From assembly GCF_036075115.1 (NCBI RefSeq), contig NZ_CP107958.1, forward strand, positions 7,006,001 through 7,070,000: a stretch of DNA of 64,000 bases. Reading direction: 5' to 3'. The notes under the pieces are model-generated. The model worked only from the letters and a program-made list of their open reading frames with translations, had not been told where the DNA came from and ran no database searches. The position numbers and the translations under genes are program-made. This document shows, piece after piece, positions 32,092 through 40,547 of the stretch (position 1 is the stretch's first letter; every line of letters starts with the position of its first letter). The stretch comes from Streptomyces sp. NBC_00377 (lineage in GTDB: Bacteria > Actinomycetota > Actinomycetes > Streptomycetales > Streptomycetaceae).

Positions 32092-33204
32092 ATGTCTCGT
32101 CGTACCGCTCTCACGGCCGTCACCGCCCTCGCCCTGGGCGCCGGACTCGCCGCCCTCCCCACCCAGGCGCAGGCCGCCACCGTCGTGGTCGGCAACTCCG
32201 CCGACCTGTCCACCGCCATCAGGAACGCCACCGCCGGCACGGTCATCCAGGTGCGCGGCGGCACCTACTACCCGACCGCCACCCTCCAGTCCACCGCCAA
32301 CGGCACCTCCGCCTCGCCGGTCACTCTCACGGCGTACGGCTCGGAGACGGTGAAGATCGACGGCTCGTCGCTCCCGGACGGTGACTGGATCTTCAAGCTG
32401 ACCGCCGACTACTGGAACGTCTCGAACATCACCTTCCAGAACTCCCCGGACAGCGCGGTCGTCTGCCAGTCCTGCACCGGCACCAACTGGAACAACATCA
32501 AGACCATCGACGGCGGCGACTCCGGCTTCACCCTCACCGGGGACGGGACCGTCGGCAACACGGTCAGGAACATCGACAGTTACGGCAACTACGACGCCGC
32601 GAACCACGGCGAGAACGCCGACGGTGTCGCCGTGAAGTTCGGCTCCGGCTCCGGCAACCTCATCACCGGCGCCCGCCTCTACAACAACTCGGACGACGGG
32701 ATCGACTTCTGGTCCTTCTCCTCGCCCGTCACCGTCGAGCACACCTGGTCCTTCGGCAACGGCGCCAACCGCTGGTCCGATTCGGCGTTCGCGGGCGACG
32801 GGAACGGCTACAAACTGGGTGGCGACGGCGAAGTGGTCGCGCATGTCGTCAACAACTCGGCCGCCTGGGGCAACGCCGGGAACGGCTTCACGGAGAACTC
32901 CAACACCGGCGCCCTGGTCCTCAACCGCACCACCGCCTACGCCAACAGCAAGTGGGGTTACTACTTCGCCACCGGCTCCGCCAAGCTCGGCAGGAATCTG
33001 GCGGTGAGCAACGGCGGCGGGACGGTCAGCAAGGGCTCCAAGGTCACCTCCTCCGGCAACAACTGGGACTCCGGGGTCTCGACGCCCGCCTTCCGCTCGA
33101 CGGACGCGAGCACCGCCTACAACGCCCGCAGTTCGAGCGGCACGCTGCCCGCCACCACGTTCCTGACGACCGGGTCGACGACCATCGGAGCGACCATGAA
33201 CTGA
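32092..33204 (+). CDS. Secreted right-handed beta-helix protein, PL9 pectate lyase-like
   Basis: The 370-residue exoprotein has a Sec-type signal (SRRTALTAVTALALGAGLAAL...AQA) and a beta-helix rich in Asn and Asp turns. Segments such as TVIQVRGGTYY, NADGVAVKFGSGSGN, NNSDDGIDFWSF and GNGYKLGGDG match the PL9 lyase family, whose Ca2+ site uses aspartates and whose base is a lysine. It probably extends pectate depolymerisation. ATG 32092 follows AAAGGA; 32065 is an in-frame alternative. A strong hairpin follows the gene. Confidence 0.85.
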   Translation: MSRRTALTAVTALALGAGLAALPTQAQAATVVVGNSADLSTAIRNATAGTVIQVRGGTYYPTATLQSTANGTSASPVTLTAYGSETVKIDGSSLPDGDWIFKLTADYWNVSNITFQNSPDSAVVCQSCTGTNWNNIKTIDGGDSGFTLTGDGTVGNTVRNIDSYGNYDAANHGENADGVAVKFGSGSGNLITGARLYNNSDDGIDFWSFSSPVTVEHTWSFGNGANRWSDSAFAGDGNGYKLGGDGEVVAHVVNNSAAWGNAGNGFTENSNTGALVLNRTTAYANSKWGYYFATGSAKLGRNLAVSNGGGTVSKGSKVTSSGNNWDSGVSTPAFRSTDASTAYNARSSSGTLPATTFLTTGSTTIGATMN

Positions 33205-33222
33205 CCTCCCGTCAGCCCTCTG

Positions 33223-33255
33223 GGGCGCTTGCCCGGGCGCCCCGGGCGAGCGCCC
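33223..33255 (+). terminator. Hairpin terminator after the PL9-like gene
   Basis: A 15-bp stem (33223-33237 with 33241-33255, one G-T wobble) with a 3-nt loop starts 19 bp after the stop. It marks the end of the pectinase gene run. Confidence 0.75.
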
Positions 33256-33301
33256 GGAGGCCGGAGCCCGAACCGGGCGCTTGACCCGATTTTTGCCGCC
33301 G

Positions 33302-33330
33302 AACGGGTCTCGATCGGGCAACGGGTCTCG
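33302..33330. repeat. Direct repeat AACGGGTCTCG upstream of acid phosphatase gene
   Basis: AACGGGTCTCG occurs at 33302-33312 and again at 33320-33330 (period 18), 35-63 bp before the acid phosphatase start. It may be a regulator site. It does not match the GTTCA-type PHO box seen at position 70. Confidence 0.45.
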
Positions 33331-33364
33331 CGCTCACCCGTGTGACGCGCGTAGAAAACGTGTC

Positions 33365-34162
33365 ATGTATAAGCCACTACGCATCGCGGCCGTTGCCGCG
33401 ACCTGTGCCGTCGCCGGCGCCGCCCTGTTCGGCGCCGGCGCGGCGACGGCCGGCCAGTCCACGGCCAACTCCACCCACGAGCCCTACAACATCGGGCTCC
33501 TGGTGAAGGACATCGACACCTACTACGGCACCGCGCCGGACGCGAACGGCGTGTACCAGGCGTCGCCGGCCAGCCCGTACGCCAAGGACCTCGCGAGCCT
33601 CGACAAGGCCGCGAGGAAGTACATCGACAAGGCCGCCCGCAAGGCCGTCAGGAAGGGCGAGAAGCCCGCGGTCGTCTTCGACATCGACGACACGCTGCTG
33701 CTCAGCCTGGACTATGAGAAGCGGTACAACTACACGTACAACTCGGCCACTTGGGCGGCGTACGTGAACAAGGCCGACCGTCCGGCGGTGTTCGGGACCC
33801 CCGAACTCGTGCAGTACGCCGAGAAGCAGGGCGTCGAGGTGTTCTACAACTCGGGCCTCGGCGAGGCGCAGCGTTCGGCCGCCGTGGAGAACCTGAAGAA
33901 GGTCGGCGCCGACATCAACCTCGACGCCGCCCACATGTTCCTCAAGAACGCGGCCGCCCCGCCGTCCTACCTGAGCGGCTGCGCCACTCCGGGCGCCTGG
34001 ACCTGCACGACCGTCCAGTACAAGTCCGGCACCCGCAAGCACATCGAGGACGACCTCGGGTACGAGATCATCGCCAACTTCGGCGACCAGTACTCCGACC
34101 TCGACGGGGGCCACGCCGACCGGACGTACAAGCTGCCCAACCCGACGTACTTCGTGAGCTGA
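33365..34162 (+). CDS. Secreted HAD-type acid phosphatase (class B/IIIB-like)
   Basis: The 265-residue exoprotein has a Sec-type signal (LRIAAVAATCAVAGAALFGAGAATA). The HAD motif is AVVFDIDDTLLLS, with the nucleophile in DIDDT at about residue 110; FYNSGLGEAQR is motif II-like, KSGTRKHIEDDLGYEII gives the lysine motif and NFGDQYSDLDGG the terminal aspartates. This pattern fits the plant-type/HAD-IIIB acid phosphatases that hydrolyse phosphomonoesters outside the cell. CSGC-type cysteines (SGCATPGAWTCTT) may form a disulfide. It is monocistronic. Confidence 0.87.
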   Translation: MYKPLRIAAVAATCAVAGAALFGAGAATAGQSTANSTHEPYNIGLLVKDIDTYYGTAPDANGVYQASPASPYAKDLASLDKAARKYIDKAARKAVRKGEKPAVVFDIDDTLLLSLDYEKRYNYTYNSATWAAYVNKADRPAVFGTPELVQYAEKQGVEVFYNSGLGEAQRSAAVENLKKVGADINLDAAHMFLKNAAAPPSYLSGCATPGAWTCTTVQYKSGTRKHIEDDLGYEIIANFGDQYSDLDGGHADRTYKLPNPTYFVS

Positions 34163-34213
34163 CGTCCCGTGTGAGCCGGCGCCCCGGCGCCGGCTCACCC
34201 GCGCGAGTACCTC

Positions 34214-35086
34214 TCAGGAATCGCCCTTGTCGTCCTCGTGCGCGGCGAAGTCGCCTCCCACGGAACCCTTCTGCCGGTCCGACCCGCCGGTGACCGCGTA
34301 GGTGTCGTCCTTGGCGTCGCGGCCGCCGCGGTCGTGGTCGTACTGCCCGGCGAACACCCACTCGCCCTTGGCGACCGTACGGCCCTCCTTCAGCACCCAG
34401 GTGTAGACCAGGAAGCCGTCCCGCTCGGCCACCGAGAAGGTGAAGTCGTCCTCGGGCAGGGAGCGCCAGGCTCCCGTCGACGAGACCCCGCCGGTCTGCG
34501 CGACCTTCAGCTGCACGGTCAGCCGGGTGAGCGCCTCGGACGTCTTCAGTGTGACGTTGCTCTGCGCCCAGAATTCGTTGCTGTGCGCGTCGACCGAACC
34601 GTCCGACCACAGCGGCCCGTCCTCGTCGTCGGTCGTCGCCGGCAGCGCGGTAGCGGGCGGGGAGGGGGTCGCCCCGGTGTTCTTCGAGGGGGAGGTGCTC
34701 GGCTTCACGGGGTCCTTCGCGCCGCCGCCCGAGCTCGGCGTGGCCCGGGGCGAGGCCGGCGGACGGCTCGTCGCGTCCGGGGACCCGACCGGCGGCGAGG
34801 AGACGGAGACCGTCTGCTGGGCCGGCGGGGTGTCGCCCTTCACTGCGGACGCCACCGCGTAGCCGCCGACCGCGAGCATGCCCGCGACCGCGGCCGTGGC
34901 CCCCACGATCCGCGCCCAGCCCCACAGCACCGGACGGCTCGCCCGGTGATCGGTGCGCTCCTGCCCCTGTCCCGCCATGCCGCGCTCGACGCGGGCCAGG
35001 ATGTGCGCCCGGTCGGGCTCGTGTGCCTCGGCCGCCTCGTGCAGCCGGGCGCGCAGATCGTCGTGCACGTCCCGCCGCATCGTCAT
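34214..35086 (-). CDS. Single-pass membrane protein paired with ECF sigma gene (putative anti-sigma or partner)
   Basis: The 290-residue protein has a cytoplasmic N-terminus (HDDLRARLHEAAEAHEPDRAHILARVERG), one membrane segment at about residues 55-80 and a Pro/Ser/Thr-rich stalk (about 85-150). An extracellular domain without family match follows (WAQSNVTLKTSEALTRLTVQLKVAQ). Its ATG overlaps the sigma factor stop by 4 bp, so they are co-translated. The topology suits an anti-sigma factor or signal receptor, but no ZAS or other named anti-sigma motif is visible, so the role is inferred from context. Confidence 0.72.
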   Translation of the reverse strand: MTMRRDVHDDLRARLHEAAEAHEPDRAHILARVERGMAGQGQERTDHRASRPVLWGWARIVGATAAVAGMLAVGGYAVASAVKGDTPPAQQTVSVSSPPVGSPDATSRPPASPRATPSSGGGAKDPVKPSTSPSKNTGATPSPPATALPATTDDEDGPLWSDGSVDAHSNEFWAQSNVTLKTSEALTRLTVQLKVAQTGGVSSTGAWRSLPEDDFTFSVAERDGFLVYTWVLKEGRTVAKGEWVFAGQYDHDRGGRDAKDDTYAVTGGSDRQKGSVGGDFAAHEDDKGDS

Positions 35087-35652
35087 CGGTCCCTTCCTGA
35101 GGCCGGGGTCCCGCCGGTGCGCACCATGGCGGGCATCGTGAGCGGAGCTCCCTTGGCGCCGAGCAGCTTCTGGAGCTCGGCCATTCCCTTCGAGGTCTGG
35201 CTCTTCACCGTACCGACCGAGACCCCGAGGGCGAGCGCCGTGTCCTTCTCCGAGAGGTCGAAGGCGTGCCGCAGCACCACACAGGCCCGTTTGCGGAACG
35301 GCAGTCTACGCAGTGCCGACCGGACGTCCACCGCGCCGGCGATGTCGGGGTTCTCCGTCTTCTCCTCGCGCTGCGACCAGAACAGGGCGACCCTGCGGCG
35401 CTCACGGACGGCGCTGCGGATGCGGGTGCGTGCGAGGTTGGCGACGACGCCACGGGCGTACGCCACCGGGTGGTCGGCCGCGCGCACCCGGTCCCAGCGG
35501 TTCCACAGCGCGAGAAGGGCGTCCGCCGCGAGATCGTCGGCGGCGTCCGGCTCACCGGTCAGCAGATGGGCGAGGCGGGACAGTTCGGCGTAGTGGCGGT
35601 CGAAGAAGGCATGGAATTCCACGGAGGCGGCGTCGTCGACGACTGTGCCCAC
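35083..35652 (-). CDS. ECF RNA polymerase sigma factor, SigE family type
   Basis: The 189-residue protein has sigma region 2 (FDRHYAELSRLAHLLTG, DDLAADALLALWNRWDRV) and region 4 (LPFRKRACVVLRHAFDLSE, TALALGVSVGTVKSQTSKGMAEL), without regions 1 and 3. It fits the actinobacterial SigE-family ECF group. GTG 35652 has AGGAGGT 5 nt upstream. The co-translated membrane protein after it is the probable regulator. The gap to the divergent permease gene (35653-35970) contains no recognised ECF promoter that I can assign confidently. Confidence 0.9.
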   Translation of the reverse strand: MGTVVDDAASVEFHAFFDRHYAELSRLAHLLTGEPDAADDLAADALLALWNRWDRVRAADHPVAYARGVVANLARTRIRSAVRERRRVALFWSQREEKTENPDIAGAVDVRSALRRLPFRKRACVVLRHAFDLSEKDTALALGVSVGTVKSQTSKGMAELQKLLGAKGAPLTMPAMVRTGGTPASGRDR

Positions 35653-35970
35653 GGGTGACCTCCTCTCGGTACGACTGGTACGGCTGGCAGGGCGGGTACG
35701 GCCGGCGGGGCTCGTGGCGCCCGACGGGCCCGCCTGTGCGTGTCATGCGAATGACATGGGGAGGCTCCGGGGAGGCGGCCGGGGCGAGATCGGGAAGCGT
35801 AGCAGTGAACGACTGCTCGGCTTGGTGCGGGGGTTCGAACATCATGTGGCAGGCCGAACGACTCCGGAGCCCGATTCCGTAACACGGCGAAAACCTGAGC
35901 ACGGTTCAACGCGTGAACAATCCAGCCAGCATCCGCACCCAGATCCTTCAGGCACCTAGGAGCACCAGCC

Positions 35971-37422
35971 ATGTCCGAGACGAAGAAGGCGGCCGGCCGG
36001 CCGAGCACCTCGCCACCCGCGGCGAGCAGCGTCGACCGGTTCTTCCGGATCACCGAGCGGGGATCCACCTTCGGCCGGGAGATACGCGGCGGCTTCGCCA
36101 CGTTCTTCACCATGGCCTACATCCTTGTCCTGAACCCCATCATCCTGGGCAGTGCCAAGGACAAGTTCGGGCACCAGCTCGACACCGTCCAACTCACCAC
36201 CGCCACCGCCCTGGTCGCCGCGGTCATGACGATCGTCATGGGCGTGGGCGGCAACCTGCCCCTGGCACTCGCCGCGGGCCTCGGCCTGAACGCGGTCGTC
36301 GCCTTCCAGATAGCCCCGCTGATGAGCTGGGACGACGCGATGGGCCTCATCGTCCTCGAAGGACTGCTCATCTGCGTGCTGGTGGTGACCGGTCTGCGCG
36401 AGGCCGTCATGCACGCCATCCCGCAAGGGCTGAAGCAGGCGATCAGCGTCGGCATTGGTCTGTTCATCGCCTTCATCGGCTTCGTCGACGCCGGTTTCGT
36501 CAGCCGTATCCCGGACGTGGCGGGCACCACCGTCCCCGTGCAGCTCGGGGGTACCGGCACCCTCACCGGCTGGCCGGTGCTCGTCTTCTGCCTCGGCGTG
36601 CTGCTGACGATCGGACTGCTGGCCCGCAAGGTCAAGGGCGCGATCCTGATCAGCATCGTGACGATGACGGTCCTCGCGATCGTCATCGACTCCCTCGCGG
36701 ACATCAAGTCCTGGGGCCTGACCACACCGTCGTTGCCCGACAGCGTCGTCGACACCCCGGACTTCGGGCTGATCGGTCACTTCAGCCTGTTCGGCGCGTT
36801 CGGCGAGACCGGCGTCATCACGGTCGTCCTGCTGATCTTCACCCTGGTCCTGTCGGACTTCTTCGACACCATGGGCACCGTCGTCGGCATCAGCGCGGAG
36901 GCCGGCCTCCTGGACGAGAAGGGCGACGTTCCCCACCTCGGCCGGGTGCTGCTCATCGACGGCGCGGCGGCGGTGGCGGGCGGCGCCGCCTCGTCGTCCT
37001 CCGCGACCTCCTACATCGAGTCGGCCGCGGGCGTCGGCGAGGGGGCGCGCACCGGCTTCTCCAACCTGATCACCGGCGGCCTGTTCGCCCTCGCCCTGTT
37101 CCTGACCCCGCTGCTCACCATCGTCCCCCTCCAGGCCGCCGCCCCGGCCCTGGTCGCCGTCGGCTTCCTGATGATGACCCAGGTCAAGAGCATCGACTGG
37201 GACAAGTACGAGATCGCCATCCCGGCGTTCCTCACCATCGCCGTGATGCCGTTCACGTACTCGATCACCAACGGCATCGGCGCGGGCTTCGTCGCCTACG
37301 TCGTCATCAAGACCGTGCTCGGCAGGGCGAAGGACGTCCACTGGCTGCTGTGGGGGGCTTCTGCGCTGTTCGTGGTGTACTTCGCGATCGACCCGATCAA
37401 GCAGATCCTCGGCGTGAAGTAG
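35971..37422 (+). CDS. NCS2-family purine permease (AzgA/PbuG type)
   Basis: The 483-residue protein has about 13 membrane segments and the AzgA/PbuG signature sets: EIRGGFATFFTMAYILVLNP, LGLNAVVAFQI, LSDFFDTMGTVVG (conserved Asp) and SSSATSYIESAAGV. Members import hypoxanthine, guanine or adenine with protons. The ATG follows AGGAGCACCAGCC. It is monocistronic: divergent from the sigma factor gene, and ended by a perfect 19-bp hairpin shared with the convergent penicillin-binding protein gene. Confidence 0.92.
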   Translation: MSETKKAAGRPSTSPPAASSVDRFFRITERGSTFGREIRGGFATFFTMAYILVLNPIILGSAKDKFGHQLDTVQLTTATALVAAVMTIVMGVGGNLPLALAAGLGLNAVVAFQIAPLMSWDDAMGLIVLEGLLICVLVVTGLREAVMHAIPQGLKQAISVGIGLFIAFIGFVDAGFVSRIPDVAGTTVPVQLGGTGTLTGWPVLVFCLGVLLTIGLLARKVKGAILISIVTMTVLAIVIDSLADIKSWGLTTPSLPDSVVDTPDFGLIGHFSLFGAFGETGVITVVLLIFTLVLSDFFDTMGTVVGISAEAGLLDEKGDVPHLGRVLLIDGAAAVAGGAASSSSATSYIESAAGVGEGARTGFSNLITGGLFALALFLTPLLTIVPLQAAAPALVAVGFLMMTQVKSIDWDKYEIAIPAFLTIAVMPFTYSITNGIGAGFVAYVVIKTVLGRAKDVHWLLWGASALFVVYFAIDPIKQILGVK

Positions 37423-37447
37423 ACGCCCCGAAGAGGCGCGCGGGAAA

Positions 37448-37490
37448 CCGCGTGAGCGGCCCACGGCGGACCCGTGGGCCGCTCACGCGG
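37448..37490. terminator. Bidirectional terminator, perfect 19-bp stem
   Basis: Positions 37448-37466 pair without mismatch with 37472-37490, leaving a 5-nt loop. It lies between convergent stops (37422 and 37497), so it can serve both genes. Confidence 0.85.
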
Positions 37491-37496
37491 GCCACC

Positions 37497-38954
37497 TCAA
37501 CGCTTCAGTGCCGCTTGCATCATCGCCTTCGCCACCGGAGCGGCCAGCCCGTTGCCGCTGACCTCGGAGCGCGCCGCGTCGGACTGTTCGACCACGACCG
37601 CCACGGCGACCTCCTTGCGGGAGGAGCCGGACTTCCCGTACGACGTGAACCAGGCGTACGGCGCCTTGCTGTTGTTCTCGCCGTTCTGGGCGGTGCCCGT
37701 CTTGCCGCCCACCGTGACGCCGTCGATGAGCGCGTTCGTGCCCGTGCCCTTCTCGACCACCGTCTGCATCGCCGACTGCAACTGCTCGGCCGTGGAGGCG
37801 CTGACGACCTGGGTGGCCGACGCCTTGTCGTCGTAGTCCTGGAGGACGTCGCCTCCGCCGTCGGTGATCTGCGCGACCATGTGCGGCGAGACGAGCTTGC
37901 CGCCGTTGGCGATGGCGGCCGACACCATGGCCATCTGCAACGGCGTCGCGGTCACGTCGAACTGGCCGATCCCGGTCAAGGCCGTGGAGGAGGCGTCCAT
38001 GCCGGACGGGTACACGCTCGGGTACGCCCGCACCGGCACGTCCTGGCTCTCGTCGTCGAAGCCGAACTTGTCGGCCGTCGCCTTCAGCTTGTCCTGCCCG
38101 AGCTGGACCGCCATGTGCCCGAACACGGTGTTGCAGGAGTACTGCAACGCGACCCGGATCGTGGCGTCCTCGCAGGGCGCGGACGTGTTCTCGTTCCTCA
38201 GGGGCGTCCGTGTGCCCGGCAGGGTGTACGGGGTCGGGCTGTCCGTCTTCTCGTCCACCGACGAGTACAGCCCGTCCTCCAGCGCGGCCGCCGCCACCAC
38301 CAGCTTGAACGTCGAGCCCGGAGCCAGCGGCTGGCGCAGCGCCCGGTTGGTGAGCGGCTTGTCGGAGTCCGCGTTGAGCTTCTTCCAGGCGGTCCCTGCG
38401 GTGTTGGCGTCGGTCAGCGACGACGGGTCGTACGACGGGGTCGACACGACCGCAAGGATCCGGCCCGTCGCCGGGTCGATCGCGACGGCCGCGCCCTTCT
38501 TGTCGCCGAGCGCGTCGTACGCCGCCTTCTGCACGGCCGGGTCGATCGTGGTGAGCACGTCGCCCGGGTCCGCCCGCCGGCCGGTGACCGTGTCCAGCGC
38601 GGTCTTCAGACGGATGTCCGTGCCGTTGAGCAGGTCCGCGTAGATGCCCTCCAGCTGGGTCGGCGCGTAGCTCTGCGAGGCGTAGCCCGTCACCGCCGCG
38701 TACAGCTCGCCGTTCGTGTATGTGCGCTTGTATCTGAGGTCGCCGCCCGTGGTGACGGCCGAGCCGGTGATCGCCTTTCCGCCCACGATGATGTTCCCGA
38801 GCGGCTCCGCGTAGGTCAGAATCGCGTTGCGCCGGTTCTTCTTGTCGTCCGCGAGTGCCTGGCCCTCGAAGAACTGCACCCAGGTCGCCCGGAGGAGCAG
38901 GGCGAACACCAGCAGCAGCGCGAAGACCGAGGCGCGCCTGATCGTCTTGTTCAT
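37497..38954 (-). CDS. Class B penicillin-binding protein (PbpA-like)
   Basis: The 485-residue protein has an N-terminal membrane anchor (ASVFALLLVFALLLRATWVQFF), a dimerisation/pedestal region and a transpeptidase domain. Active-site motifs are PGSTFK (nucleophile serine, about residue 213), SCN and KTGTA (about residue 417). It cross-links peptidoglycan outside the membrane. Most streptomycete pbpA genes lie beside rodA/ftsW and pknB; this one stands alone, so it is an extra paralogue, possibly for sporulation or stress. The C-terminus is short, without PASTA domains. Confidence 0.9.
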   Translation of the reverse strand: MNKTIRRASVFALLLVFALLLRATWVQFFEGQALADDKKNRRNAILTYAEPLGNIIVGGKAITGSAVTTGGDLRYKRTYTNGELYAAVTGYASQSYAPTQLEGIYADLLNGTDIRLKTALDTVTGRRADPGDVLTTIDPAVQKAAYDALGDKKGAAVAIDPATGRILAVVSTPSYDPSSLTDANTAGTAWKKLNADSDKPLTNRALRQPLAPGSTFKLVVAAAALEDGLYSSVDEKTDSPTPYTLPGTRTPLRNENTSAPCEDATIRVALQYSCNTVFGHMAVQLGQDKLKATADKFGFDDESQDVPVRAYPSVYPSGMDASSTALTGIGQFDVTATPLQMAMVSAAIANGGKLVSPHMVAQITDGGGDVLQDYDDKASATQVVSASTAEQLQSAMQTVVEKGTGTNALIDGVTVGGKTGTAQNGENNSKAPYAWFTSYGKSGSSRKEVAVAVVVEQSDAARSEVSGNGLAAPVAKAMMQAALKR

Positions 38955-39160
38955 TGCGAACAGGTAGACGAACGGGACGGTGGAGATCGTTCCCTTCGCC
39001 CGGCATTCTCATCGTGCACTCATCCGGGACCGGACCGGGCGACGGCCGGCCGCGACCGGCCCGGAACCGAGCCGCTGACGTGCCGGCCGGTGACGACGGG
39101 TCCAGACGTCGGCGCTGCGGCCGCGGCGGGTCCGGGCCGGCCGGTGTGTCCGCGGCCGGT

Positions 39161-39631
39161 TCAGGTCTCCAGGCGCAGCACGATCTCCTCGATCTCGCCG
39201 CCACGCGCCTGGGCGTAGCCGGTGGCCCGGGCGGTGGGCCGGAAACCGCACTTCTCCAGGACCCGGAGAGAGCCGGCGTTGTCGGCCGCCGCCCGCGCGA
39301 ACAGCGGCCGCTCCGGGACCTCGGACACCAGCGCCCGCAATGCCTGTGTGGCGATGCCGAGGCCCCAGTAGGCACGGTCCACCCAGTACGTCACCTCGCG
39401 CTCGCCCGGCTCCCCGTACACCGCGGCGCTGCCCACCACGTCCCCGTCGGCCAGGATCGTGCGCGGCACGGCGGACGAGGCGCGGATCTTCTCCCAGTGG
39501 GCGTCGAAGGCGTCCCGGTCGGCCGGTTCCTTCGCGGTGAACGCGGCCATCCGCAGGGATTCGGGGTCGTTCTGCTGCCGGAAGAACACCGGCAGATCGC
39601 TGTCGTGGACCTGGCGCAGGGTGATCAGCAT
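39161..39631 (-). CDS. GNAT-family N-acetyltransferase
   Basis: The 156-residue protein follows the RimJ/RimL-like GNAT pattern: ITLRQVHDSDLPVFFRQQNDP, then VGSAAVYGEPGEREVTYWVDRAYWGLGIATQAL (acetyl-CoA loop) and ADNAGSLRVLEKCGFRPT. Targets could be proteins or small amines. It is 3 bp downstream of the iclR-type gene stop and in the same orientation, so they may be co-transcribed, though no pathway link is apparent. Confidence 0.85.
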   Translation of the reverse strand: MLITLRQVHDSDLPVFFRQQNDPESLRMAAFTAKEPADRDAFDAHWEKIRASSAVPRTILADGDVVGSAAVYGEPGEREVTYWVDRAYWGLGIATQALRALVSEVPERPLFARAAADNAGSLRVLEKCGFRPTARATGYAQARGGEIEEIVLRLET

Positions 39632-39634
39632 GCG

Positions 39635-40408
39635 TCAGAGCCTACGGGTCGCCAGGGTGAGCCGGTCGCGCGCGTCGAACAGCGCGTCCTTCACCAGCTG
39701 CTCGTGCGCGGGGGTGAGCCTCGCCACCGGCACCGAGCAGCTGATCGCGTCCCGGGCCGGCGTGCGGTACGGGATCGCCACGCCGAAACAGCGCAGGCCG
39801 AGCGTGTTCTCCTCGCGGTCCACGGAGAACCCCTGGTCGCGGATCTGGTGGAGCTCCTCGATGAGCTTCTCGCGGTCCGTGATCGTGTGCTCGGTCAGCG
39901 CCGGCAGCGTCTCCGGCAGCAGCTTGCGGACCTGCTCGTCGGTGTACGTGCTCAGCAGCGCCTTGCCCAGGGAGGTGGAGTGGGCGGGCAGCCGGCGGCC
40001 GACGCGGGTGAAGGGGCGCAGGTAGTGCTGGGACTGGCGGGTGGCGAGGTACACGACGTTCGTGCCGTCGAGCCGGGCCAGGTGGATGGTCTCGGTGGTG
40101 TCGTCCGAGAGCCGGTCGAGGGTGGGGCGGGCGGCGGCGACCACCTCGTCGCCGTCGATGTAGGAGGTGCCGACGAGCAGCGCCCGCACTCCGATGCCGT
40201 ACCGCGTGCCCGTCGCGTCCGTCTCCACCCAGCCCAGCTCCACCAGGGTGCGCAGCAGCATGTAGAGGCTCGACTTGGGGTAGCCGACGGCCTCCTGGAC
40301 CGACGCGAGTGAGTGCATTCCTGGGCGGCCGGCGAAGTATTCCAGCAGCTCAACCGTCCGCACCGCGGACTTGACCTGTGCTCCGCCCCCCGTCTCGCCA
40401 GCCGACAT
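39635..40408 (-). CDS. IclR-family regulator, likely of the galacturonate/ketoglutarate-semialdehyde genes
   Basis: The 257-residue protein has an IclR winged helix (VKSAVRTVELLEYFAGRPGMHSL, VGYPKSSLYMLLRTLVELGW) and the effector domain with RVGRRLPAHSTSLGKALLS and SVDREENTLGLRCFGVAIPY. It is divergent from a semialdehyde dehydrogenase gene, with a GTTC/GAAC 16-bp operator between them. The same operator form occurs before kdgD at 10.2 kb, so it likely controls both. IclR proteins in such loci respond to aldarates or keto acids. ATG 40408 starts just before the conserved part. Confidence 0.88.
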   Translation of the reverse strand: MSAGETGGGAQVKSAVRTVELLEYFAGRPGMHSLASVQEAVGYPKSSLYMLLRTLVELGWVETDATGTRYGIGVRALLVGTSYIDGDEVVAAARPTLDRLSDDTTETIHLARLDGTNVVYLATRQSQHYLRPFTRVGRRLPAHSTSLGKALLSTYTDEQVRKLLPETLPALTEHTITDREKLIEELHQIRDQGFSVDREENTLGLRCFGVAIPYRTPARDAISCSVPVARLTPAHEQLVKDALFDARDRLTLATRRL

Positions 40409-40472
40409 CGCCCTTGACCCCTTCGTTCGACGGGAAATACGCTCCGACAGCATATTCATCATCAGAGACAGC

Positions 40473-40488
40473 GTTCAGTATATCGAAC
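40473..40488. promoter_or_regulatory. IclR-type operator between regulator and dehydrogenase genes
   Basis: GTTCAGTATATCGAAC has inverted GTTC/GAAC ends in a 16-bp frame, as do the two 16-mers before kdgD. It lies in the divergent gap. Two further copies of ACCAARCGTGG (40510-40520 and 40526-40536, period 16) follow and may be extra sites if translation starts at 40548. Confidence 0.65.
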
Positions 40489-40547
40489 AACCCTGGTGAA
40501 TGAGCCAGTACCAAACGTGGTCAGAACCAAGCGTGGAGGGACCCGCG

